Shown piece after piece: positions 1 to 5,028 of a DNA stretch of 6,700 nucleotides. The position numbers and the translations under genes are program-made. The DNA comes from Bacteroidales bacterium. GTDB taxonomy: Bacteria > Bacteroidota > Bacteroidia > Bacteroidales > UBA7960. The DNA is taken from contig SKNE01000052.1 of NCBI GenBank assembly GCA_007120675.1, positions 1 to 6,700 on the forward strand. Direction: 5' to 3'. A model generated the notes under the pieces. That model searched no databases, was not told where the DNA came from, and saw nothing but the letters and a program-made list of their open reading frames with translations. Position 1 is the first letter of the stretch. Each line of letters begins with the position of its first letter.

Positions 1-593
1 AAGCCCGGATCAATGATGATGTCGTGCACGCCCACCTGGCGCAACGCATGAATCTTGCGGGCAAAAAAGGAAGACACCTCCTTCACCACGTCATCGTACT
101 GCGGATTCTTCTGCATGGTCTCCGGCCTCCCCTGCATGTGCATCAGAACGTAGGGTACCTGCAGGTCGGCAATGGTCTCAAACATCAGGGGATCGATGCT
201 GCCTGCAGAAATATCATTGATGATTGCCGCACCGGCCTCCACTGCCATCCTGGCCGTGCTGCTGTGGTAGGTATCGACCGAGAGGGTGGCTTCCGGAAAA
301 TGGTTGGCGACGGTCTTGAGCACCGGCATCAGCCTGGCCTGCTCTTCTGACGGGTCGATGACAGGGGCCCCCGGCCGGCTGGAAGCTGCTCCCAGGTCCA
401 GTATGCCTGCACCTCCGGCCAGCAGGGCCTCGGCCACCTTCACCGCCTCCCAGGGGCTGTGGCAGACACCCCCATCATAAAAGGAGTCGGGCGTGATATT
501 CATCACCCCCATGACGATGGGTGAAGATAAATCCTTAATTTTGCCTCTGCAGTTCAGGGTCCTTCTCTGACAAAAAAACGTTTCTTTCTGCAT
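1..593 (-). CDS. folP: Dihydropteroate synthase FolP (3' end beyond window)
   Basis: FolP condenses 6-hydroxymethyl-7,8-dihydropterin diphosphate with p-aminobenzoate to give 7,8-dihydropteroate in cytosolic folate synthesis; it is the sulfonamide target. Reading the minus strand from the ATG at 593-591 gives 197 complete codons, still open at base 1. Family motifs appear in order: MGVMNITPDSFYDGG at residues 28-42 (first pterin-binding signature), DLGAASSRPGA at 66-76 (second signature; the SSRPGA form replaces the commoner STRPGA), SVDT at 105-108, IINDISAG at 124-131, YVLMHMQGRPETM at 148-160, and IIIDPG at 192-197, where the window ends. Members are usually about 270-290 residues, so roughly 80-90 are missing to the left. 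The start fits the usual short lead-in before the MG(V/I)xNxTPDSF strand, and no Shine-Dalgarno sequence precedes it. The gene is divergent from the DUF1599 gene, with 42 bp between start codons. Identity is very secure. Confidence 0.97.
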   Translation of the reverse strand, partial: MQKETFFCQRRTLNCRGKIKDLSSPIVMGVMNITPDSFYDGGVCHSPWEAVKVAEALLAGGAGILDLGAASSRPGAPVIDPSEEQARLMPVLKTVANHFPEATLSVDTYHSSTARMAVEAGAAIINDISAGSIDPLMFETIADLQVPYVLMHMQGRPETMQKNPQYDDVVKEVSSFFARKIHALRQVGVHDIIIDPG

Positions 594-615
594 GGGGCCT
601 TTGGTATGGGCTGAT

Positions 616-644
616 CAAATAACAAGACACGCCGAATGAGCAAA
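616..644 (-). promoter_or_regulatory. Possible folP promoter (weak)
   Basis: On the minus strand, upstream of folP, TTTG (complement of 641-644) is followed after 18 bp by a TATTTG-containing element (complement of 616-622). This resembles the Bacteroidota -33 TTTG and -7 TAnnTTTG pair, but the -7 element does not match exactly, and the -33 part lies inside the first codons of the divergent DUF1599 gene. The 42-bp spacer 594-635 must hold start signals for both genes. For the rightward gene I see only GGCCTTTG at 596-603, which lacks the TA. Confidence 0.25.
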
Positions 645-1184
645 CAAGAAAATACCGACCAGCAATATGCCCGGGTGATTGAACTATGCCGGGACGTTTT
701 CCTGAAAAAAATGCAGGACTATGGAGCCGCCTGGCGCATATTGCGGCCTTCCTCACTGACCGACCAGATATTCATCAAAGCACAGCGTATCCGATCATTA
801 CAGCGCAAAGGTACACAAAAAATACTGGAGGGGATTACACCGGAATTCGCCGGTATAGTGAACTATGCCGTCATCGGACTGATACAGCTTGAGCTGGGGA
901 GCAGTGACAAGATAGACCTGGAAGCTGACAAGGCTGTTGAGCTGTATAACAAGTACTTCGACGAGGCCCGTCAGCTCATGCACAATAAAAACCACGATTA
1001 CGGAGAGGCCTGGCGCGATATGCGGATCTCCTCGCTGGCTGACATCATCCTTATGAAGCTGCTGCGAATCAAACAGATCGAAGACAACCAGGGTAAGGCC
1101 GCCTTTTCGGAAGGCATTGACGCCAACTATTATGACATCATTAACTACGCGGTTTTTGCCCTGATAAAACTGGAACTGGAGTGA
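636..1184 (+). CDS. DUF1599 protein with two tandem homologous modules
   Basis: This 182-residue protein matches my recollection of the DUF1599 family (also called nucleotide modification associated domain 1), found in Bacteroidota and phages; its biochemical role is not established. It is an internal duplication. Module 1 (about residues 15-88) and module 2 (about 105-182) share, about 93-94 residues apart, DYGxAW (28-33 and 121-126), an RxSSLxD stretch (37-43 and 130-136), K and RI (48/51-52 and 141/144-145), EGI (65-67 and 159-161) and a closing I(V/I)NYAVxxLIxLEL helix (74-87 and 168-181). There is no signal peptide or membrane segment, so it should be cytosolic, and the pattern suggests mostly helices. 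The ATG at 636 keeps a natural lead-in and lacks a Shine-Dalgarno sequence, as usual in this phylum. It is divergent from folP and overlaps the permease gene by 4 bp, so the two are probably co-translated. A nucleotide or pterin-phosphate role is only conjecture. Confidence 0.85.
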   Translation: MSKQENTDQQYARVIELCRDVFLKKMQDYGAAWRILRPSSLTDQIFIKAQRIRSLQRKGTQKILEGITPEFAGIVNYAVIGLIQLELGSSDKIDLEADKAVELYNKYFDEARQLMHNKNHDYGEAWRDMRISSLADIILMKLLRIKQIEDNQGKAAFSEGIDANYYDIINYAVFALIKLELE

Positions 1185-2260
1185 TACGTTTTCTGCTCAA
1201 GCGCTTGTGGTACGGCCTTTGGGTGTTGTTCGGCGTGGTGACGGTGGTTTTTGTCCTGTTCAACATCCTGCCGGGCGATCCGGCCAGGATGATGCTGGGC
1301 CAGCGGGCCGATATTGCTTCGGTGGAAGCCATTCAGCGAGACCTTGGACTGGACCGTCCCCTGCATAAACAATACCTGCATTACCTGAATGACCTGTCGC
1401 CACTGAGCATCCACAAACACTCTGCCAGCGGGAGCCTCATCTACCTGGACAGGCATGTGTACCACTACAGCACCATCATGGTGGTCCGCGAGCATGTGCT
1501 CGTGCTGAAGAAACCATACCTGCGCCATTCCTACCAAAGCGACAGAAGTGTCGCCTCCCTTCTATGGTCTGCTTTCCCAAACACCCTGCTGCTGGCAGGC
1601 GTGTCGATCCTTTTTGCTTTGCTGGCGGGGGTGATGCTGGGCGTGGTGGTCGCCATCAAAAGGAAGGCCTGGCTTAGCCGGACCACCCTGGTGTTTTCAG
1701 TCCTCGGAATGTCGCTGCCCTCATTTTTTGCCGCCATCCTCATTGCCTGGTTCTTTGCCTATGTTTTGGGGCATGTCACAGGACTAAGCATGACAGGATC
1801 CCTTTGGGAAGTGGATCACTTTGGACGGGGTGAGTACATTGCCTGGCAGAATATCATCCTTCCGGCCCTGACCTTGGGAATCAGGCCACTGGCCATCGTC
1901 ACCGAACTCACGAGAAGCTCGCTGCAGCAAACCATGGCCCAGGACTTTATCCGCACCGCCCGTGCAAAGGGATTGTCAGAATACCGCATCATCACAAGGC
2001 ATGCCCTGAGAAACGCCATGAACCCTGTCATCACAGCCGTCTCCGGTTGGTTTGCCTCCCTGATGGCCGGTGCCGTATTTGTTGAGTACGTTTTCGACTG
2101 GAAAGGGGTGGGCGTAGTGATCGTTGACGCCCTTGAACACTATGACTTTCCCGTACTGATGGGGGCGGTCCTGCTTATTTCAGTGATGCTTGTTTTACTC
2201 AACATTGCCGTGGACATGCTCTATGCTGCACTGGACCCGAGGGTGCGGCTGCAGTCCTGA
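1181..2260 (+). CDS. Solitary OppB/DppB-type ABC transporter permease
   Basis: This is a 359-residue inner-membrane permease of the peptide/nickel ABC importer class. Transmembrane helices are predicted by hydrophobicity at about 9-30, 131-158, 169-196, 222-245, 284-303 and 325-348. The start RFLLKRLWYG, the NILPGDPA segment (28-35), PNTLLLA (133-139), the coupling EAA-like loop from about 255 to 282 (RTARAKGLSEYRIITRHALRNA, residues 258-279) and FDWKGVG (305-311) are all typical of OppB/DppB. The extracytoplasmic loop between helices 1 and 2 is longer than usual: residues about 76-121, rich in His and Tyr, replace the short linker of classical DppB. That explains the length relative to the common 305-340. 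The GTG start sits in GTGA overlapping the upstream stop. No partner permease, ATPase or binding protein is in the window, so the substrate cannot be named and the partners must be encoded elsewhere. Confidence 0.9.
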   Translation: MIRFLLKRLWYGLWVLFGVVTVVFVLFNILPGDPARMMLGQRADIASVEAIQRDLGLDRPLHKQYLHYLNDLSPLSIHKHSASGSLIYLDRHVYHYSTIMVVREHVLVLKKPYLRHSYQSDRSVASLLWSAFPNTLLLAGVSILFALLAGVMLGVVVAIKRKAWLSRTTLVFSVLGMSLPSFFAAILIAWFFAYVLGHVTGLSMTGSLWEVDHFGRGEYIAWQNIILPALTLGIRPLAIVTELTRSSLQQTMAQDFIRTARAKGLSEYRIITRHALRNAMNPVITAVSGWFASLMAGAVFVEYVFDWKGVGVVIVDALEHYDFPVLMGAVLLISVMLVLLNIAVDMLYAALDPRVRLQS

Positions 2261-2308
2261 TGCCACACGTATTTTTCCATAAAGAGAGGGAGAAGACGTG
2301 CTTTAAAC

Positions 2309-2316
2309 TATCTTTG
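2309..2316 (+). promoter_or_regulatory. Likely tpiA promoter -7 element (TATCTTTG)
   Basis: TATCTTTG is an exact match to the TAnnTTTG -7 consensus of the Bacteroidota primary sigma factor. It lies in the 80-bp gap after the permease stop, 24 bp before the tpiA ATG, which would give a short leader of about 18 nt. No clear TTG -33 element is seen 17-21 bp upstream, so strength is uncertain. It suggests that tpiA-prmA-plsY can be transcribed independently of the DUF1599-permease pair. Confidence 0.5.
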
Positions 2317-2340
2317 TTGAACACTTATCAATCGTGATTT

Positions 2341-3144
2341 ATGAGAAAAAAAATTGTTGCCGGAAACTGGAAAATGAACCTGGGCTTTGATGAGGCCAGG
2401 CAGCTCATGGGTGAACTCAAGGTGAAACTGGATTACGATCAGGCCGAACGTGCGGTGGATGATCAGGCAACCAGTCCGCAAATCATCCTTTTCCCCCCTT
2501 ATGTATACCTGACCCGGATCCTGGATGTCTTTCGACATTATCAGCACGTATCTGTCGGGGCACAGAACTGCCATCATGAGGAGAAGGGGGCTTTTACCGG
2601 TGAGGTTTCTGCCCTGATGATACGCTCTGTGGGAGGTACGCACGTGATCATCGGACACTCGGAGCGCAGGGCACAGTTTGGTGAAGAGGAGGCATTGCTG
2701 GCTAAGAAAACCGCACAGGCCATCGACAAGGGACTGAATGTTGTTTTCTGCTGCGGCGAGACCCTGCCCGAACGGGAAAAAGGGGCGCACTTCCAGGTGG
2801 TGGAAAAACAATTGAAGGAGGGATTGCTTTGGCTGGGACCTGATAAGCTGTCACAGGTCGTCATAGCCTATGAGCCCGTATGGGCCATCGGTACAGGCGT
2901 CACAGCAAGTCCCGGGCAAGCCCAGGAGATGCATGCCCACATCAGGCAACTGCTCTTTCAAACCCATGGGGAGACCCACGCACAGGATATGACCATCCTC
3001 TATGGAGGGAGCTGCAATGCCCGCAATGCAGACGAATTATTCAGCCAGCCCGATGTGGATGGTGGTCTGATAGGTGGCGCCTCCCTGAAAGCCCAGGATT
3101 TTTTTGACATCTACCTGAGTCTTGGAAAAAACAAACCTGTATAA
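2341..3144 (+). CDS. tpiA: Triosephosphate isomerase TpiA
   Basis: TpiA interconverts dihydroxyacetone phosphate and glyceraldehyde 3-phosphate in glycolysis and gluconeogenesis; it is a cytosolic TIM barrel, normally a homodimer. All catalytic parts are present: Asn9 and Lys11 in AGNWKMN (7-13), His106 in IIGHSERR (103-110), Glu178 in AYEPVWAIGTG (176-186, leading into mobile loop 6), the phosphate-binding YGGSCNARNA (221-230) and DGGLIGGASL (240-249). Length is 267 against the usual 250-255; the extra residues sit near 31-45, between helix 1 and the second strand (IILFPPYVYL). The ATG directly opens the first strand KKIVAGNWK, so the start is firm. It is preceded by an AT-rich leader without a Shine-Dalgarno sequence and by a TAnnTTTG element. 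The stop is 2 bp before prmA, indicating co-transcription. Confidence 0.98.
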   Translation: MRKKIVAGNWKMNLGFDEARQLMGELKVKLDYDQAERAVDDQATSPQIILFPPYVYLTRILDVFRHYQHVSVGAQNCHHEEKGAFTGEVSALMIRSVGGTHVIIGHSERRAQFGEEEALLAKKTAQAIDKGLNVVFCCGETLPEREKGAHFQVVEKQLKEGLLWLGPDKLSQVVIAYEPVWAIGTGVTASPGQAQEMHAHIRQLLFQTHGETHAQDMTILYGGSCNARNADELFSQPDVDGGLIGGASLKAQDFFDIYLSLGKNKPV

Positions 3145-3146
3145 CA

Positions 3147-3998
3147 GTGGATTATATTGAACTGGATTGTCAGGTTCAGCCCCCTGAGCCCTGGGCCGAA
3201 ATCCTGATAGCCGGCCTGGCAGACATGGGCTTTGAAAGCTTTGCTGAATACCCGGAAGGCTTCAGGGCCTATATCATGGCCAGTGATTATGATCCAGAGG
3301 CTGTACGTCTTTTTATGACAGAGTGGGAGGGCAGGGGACCTGAAAAACTGTCCCACCATACCCGTATCATGGGAGGACAGAACTGGAATGCCGTGTGGGA
3401 GAGCCGCTTTGAGCCGGTCCTGATCCGTGATGCCTGCCTGATCCGGGCACCCTTTCACGAGACCGTCCCCGGTGTGATGTACGATATTGTCATTGAACCG
3501 AAGATGTCTTTCGGGACCGGTCACCATGAAACCACTTCCCTGGCGGTGGAGCTCATGCTGGAGATGGACCTGGAAGGCAGGGCCGTGCTGGACATGGGTT
3601 GCGGTACAGGTGTGCTGGGCATCCTGGCCGCCAAAATGGGTGCGCACCGCGTTACTGCCATCGACAACTATGTGTACGCTTACGAGAACACCATCGAGAA
3701 TGCGGAGCGTAACGGACTGAAGCAGATCCGCGTCCTGCACGGCGACGCCAGCCTTCTCGGGGATGAAACATTTGAAGTGATCATCGCCAACATCACCCGC
3801 AACGTGCTGCTGGACGACATGCGGCACTACGTAAAGGTTCTCCAGCCCGGTGGTGTGTTGATGCTTAGTGGCTTTCTCTCATTTGATAAAGATGCTATCT
3901 TTGCCGAGGCATCCCGTTTGGGCCTCGATCCGGATGCCGAGAGAAAACTGGGGGACTGGGTGGCACTCCGCTTAAAGAATACCTTATCCGATGGGTGA
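3147..3998 (+). CDS. prmA: Ribosomal protein L11 methyltransferase PrmA
   Basis: PrmA uses S-adenosylmethionine to methylate ribosomal protein L11 (the N-terminal alpha-amine and lysine side chains in the studied enzymes). The 283-residue product has the N-terminal substrate-recognition domain (about 1-60) and a class I methyltransferase domain. Visible motifs are SFGTGHHETT (121-130, the PrmA signature before the SAM site), SAM motif I VLDMGCGTGVLGI (147-159), the acidic residue after strand 2 in TAID (Asp173), and IIANI (212-216) in the position of the active-site N-(I/P) loop. The start is GTG at 3147; the resulting MDYIEL opening agrees with the short first strand of Bacteroidota PrmA proteins, and no upstream start is possible because the tpiA stop lies 2 bp away. 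It overlaps plsY by 8 bp. The gene is probably non-essential housekeeping, carried along in the tpiA transcript. Confidence 0.96.
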   Translation: MDYIELDCQVQPPEPWAEILIAGLADMGFESFAEYPEGFRAYIMASDYDPEAVRLFMTEWEGRGPEKLSHHTRIMGGQNWNAVWESRFEPVLIRDACLIRAPFHETVPGVMYDIVIEPKMSFGTGHHETTSLAVELMLEMDLEGRAVLDMGCGTGVLGILAAKMGAHRVTAIDNYVYAYENTIENAERNGLKQIRVLHGDASLLGDETFEVIIANITRNVLLDDMRHYVKVLQPGGVLMLSGFLSFDKDAIFAEASRLGLDPDAERKLGDWVALRLKNTLSDG

Positions 3999-4638
3999 AA
4001 ATCTGATCTTGTACGTAAGCTTCCTGCTGATCATGGTGCTGGCCTACCTGCTGGGCTCCCTGCCCTCCGCTGTTTGGGCAGGCAAGTGGCTGCGCGGCAT
4101 CGACATCAGGGATCACGGCAGCGGAAATGCCGGCGCCACCAATGCCATGCGCGTGCTCGGACCCGGACTGGGACTGACCGTACTGGTCATCGATGCGCTC
4201 AAAGGGGTGGCGGCTGTCAGCCTTGCCCGGATACTGCCCGATGGCACCCTTTCACCGGCCTGGTTTGTGATGCTCCAGCTGCTGCTCGGTGCGCTGGCCA
4301 TCCTGGGGCATGTTTTTCCTGTCTTCGCCTCCTTCAAAGGGGGCAAGGGCATAGCCACCCTGGTGGGGATCATATTTGTCCTCTACCCCGAAGCCTTCCT
4401 TATCTGCCTGCTTGTTTTCCTGGCCGTGTTTCTCACCACCCGCTATGTGTCGCTTGGCTCTCTCAGCGCCGCCATAGCCCTGCCTGTGGTGGTGATATGG
4501 ATCAAGGACGTCAGCCTGCTGCCCAAGGTGGTCTTCGCCATCTCAGTAGCCCTTTTTGTTCCCATCACGCACAAAAACAACATCAAAAGGTTGCTGAAGG
4601 GAAAAGAAAACAGGATATCTTTCCGCCGAAAGCAGTGA
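3991..4638 (+). CDS. plsY: Acyl-phosphate:glycerol-3-phosphate acyltransferase PlsY
   Basis: PlsY transfers an acyl group from acyl phosphate to the sn-1 position of glycerol 3-phosphate, the first membrane step of phospholipid synthesis, working with PlsX. This 215-residue multi-pass inner-membrane protein shows all three conserved loops: LLGSLPSAV (20-28), DHGSGNAGATNAMRVLG (41-57, glycerol-3-phosphate/phosphate-binding region) and GHVFPVFASFKGGKGIAT (106-123). It ends with the cytosolic THKNNIKRLLKGKE tail (193-206) typical of the family. Hydrophobic segments lie near 5-27, 60-80, 91-112, 122-148, 157-171 and 177-192. The ATG lies inside the last codons of prmA (8-bp overlap, different frame), so translation is probably coupled. 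DHAP and glycerol 3-phosphate metabolism link it loosely with tpiA. No clear terminator follows; a loose GGGAA/TTCCC pairing at about 4652-4684 has no T-run. Confidence 0.97.
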   Translation: MGENLILYVSFLLIMVLAYLLGSLPSAVWAGKWLRGIDIRDHGSGNAGATNAMRVLGPGLGLTVLVIDALKGVAAVSLARILPDGTLSPAWFVMLQLLLGALAILGHVFPVFASFKGGKGIATLVGIIFVLYPEAFLICLLVFLAVFLTTRYVSLGSLSAAIALPVVVIWIKDVSLLPKVVFAISVALFVPITHKNNIKRLLKGKENRISFRRKQ

Positions 4639-4685
4639 GCAGGGATATCGTGGGAAAGTACAGCAGGAACCGCTGCGCCTTCCCA

Positions 4686-4716
4686 TGAATTACTTCATTC
4701 GCCCGTGAACCACTTC
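4686..4716 (+). repeat. Imperfect direct repeat upstream of promoter (possible operator)
   Basis: TGAATTACTTC (4686-4696) and TGAACCACTTC (4706-4716) match at 9 of 11 positions with start points 20 bp apart, about two helical turns. Each also contains a small dyad GAA-N4-TTC. They lie just upstream of the TAnnTTTG element at 4734, the region where activators or repressors bind. No regulator can be named, and a chance match is possible. Confidence 0.3.
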
Positions 4717-4733
4717 GAATTAAAAAAAACCCG

Positions 4734-4741
4734 TAAATTTG
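4734..4741 (+). promoter_or_regulatory. Likely promoter -7 element (TAAATTTG) before the repeat array
   Basis: TAAATTTG matches the Bacteroidota TAnnTTTG consensus exactly and is preceded by an A8 tract at 4722-4729. The -33 region is weak: only CACTTCG near 4711-4717, with no clean TTG. Transcription would start near 4748 and run through the 35-bp repeats to the M48 gene, giving a leader of about 280 nt. I see no comparably good element nearer the M48 ATG. Confidence 0.5.
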
Positions 4742-4765
4742 TTAACCATTAAAGTGGGCACTCAA

Positions 4766-4940
4766 AGGATGAAAGGGGCCACGAAACGGTCCGTCCACAC
4801 GGGATGAAAGGGACCACGAAACGGTCCGTCCACACGGGATGAAAGGGACCACGAAACGGTCCGTCCACACGGGATGAAAGGGACCACAACACGGTCGGCC
4901 CACACGGGATGAAAGGGACCACGAAACGGTCAGTCCACAA
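4766..4940 (+). repeat. Tandem array of five 35-bp direct repeats
   Basis: Five adjoining units of exactly 35 bp start at 4766, 4801, 4836, 4871 and 4906, with no spacers and no indels. The consensus unit begins GGGATGAAAGGGACC, continues ACGAAACGGTCC and ends GTCCACAC. Units 2 and 3 are identical. Unit 1 differs at 2 positions, unit 4 at 4, and unit 5 at 2 within the unit, with another change just past its end. Each unit contains GGACC-ACGAAAC-GGTCC, a 5-bp stem with a 7-nt loop (for example 4811-4827). In unit 1 the left arm is GGGCC, which still pairs in RNA through G-U; units 4 and 5 keep 4 bp. The array is out of phase with the helix (35 bp is about 3.3 turns). Function unknown; a minisatellite in a transcript leader is the plainest description. 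Confidence 0.95.
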
Positions 4941-4947
4941 GGGGTGA
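4769..4947 (+). other. Chain of five overlapping 12-codon mini-ORFs
   Basis: Each repeat unit encodes a mini-ORF starting at its ATG (4769, 4804, 4839, 4874, 4909). Because the unit is 35 bp and the ORF with stop is 39 bp, each TGA overlaps the next ATG as ATGA. The peptides are MKGATKRSVHTG, MKGTTKRSVHTG (twice), MKGTTTRSAHTG and MKGTTKRSVHKG. The last TGA (4945-4947) touches a sixth ATG as TGATG; that ORF runs to 5228, overlapping the M48 start in another frame. ATGA and TGATG junctions are classic translational-coupling arrangements. However, one repeat sequence fixes the pattern for all units, so this may be incidental. No Shine-Dalgarno sequence can be assigned, and expression is not shown. 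Confidence 0.25.
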
Positions 4948-4978
4948 TGACCGCGCCCGGGGTGAACGGCCCCGTCAT
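4947..4978 (+). repeat. GC-rich interrupted inverted repeat after the array
   Basis: ATGAC (4947-4951) can pair with GTCAT (4974-4978), and directly inside it GGGG (4959-4962) pairs with CCCC (4970-4973). This gives a 9-bp stem with a 7-nt bulge on the left side and a 7-nt loop. No T-run follows, so it is a poor intrinsic terminator. It may be a leader structure or a degenerate copy of the adjacent repeat, since it contains GGGGTGA twice (4941-4947 and 4959-4965). Confidence 0.4.
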
Positions 4979-5028
4979 AGCCCGCAGATGTTCTGCTCTG
5001 TTGATCTTGTTAAACGAATTGGCAACAC

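Larger units (their letters stand above)
4639..5028. other. 390-bp intergenic region with promoter, repeat array and dyad
   Basis: This gap between plsY and the M48 protease gene holds no conventional gene. In order it contains a 20-bp-spaced imperfect direct repeat (4686-4716), an A8 tract (4722-4729), a TAnnTTTG element (4734-4741), five 35-bp tandem units (4766-4940), a GC-rich dyad (4947-4978) and an AT-rich stretch (about 4990-5028) before the ATG. The minus strand of the array has long stop-free frames, but these follow from the repeat sequence lacking minus-strand stops. Confidence 0.8.

Noticed and set aside
3111..3827. Minus-strand frame of 238 codons opposite prmA
   Set aside because: It is antisense to the well-supported prmA gene and has no recognisable domain; open antisense frames are common in GC-rich genes.
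4074..4688. Long plus-strand frame of about 204 codons overlapping plsY
   Set aside because: It lies in an alternative frame of plsY, whose frame carries all family motifs; the overlapping product is a low-complexity Arg/His/Cys-rich shadow typical of GC-rich coding DNA.
4766..4940. CRISPR array
   Set aside because: The 35-bp units adjoin directly with no unique spacers, and no cas gene is nearby.
4766..4940. Iterons of a replication origin
   Set aside because: The units are longer than typical iterons, there is no Rep gene, and the surroundings are conserved chromosomal housekeeping genes.
4742..4978. Minus-strand open frames of 63-78 codons across the repeat array, with a 35-residue periodic product rich in FHP and RV/WT motifs
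   Set aside because: The repeat has no stop codon in the minus frames, so any frame stays open; the period of 35 bp cycles through all three frames every 105 bp. There is no start context, domain or independent coding signal, and the ORFs end at the array edges.
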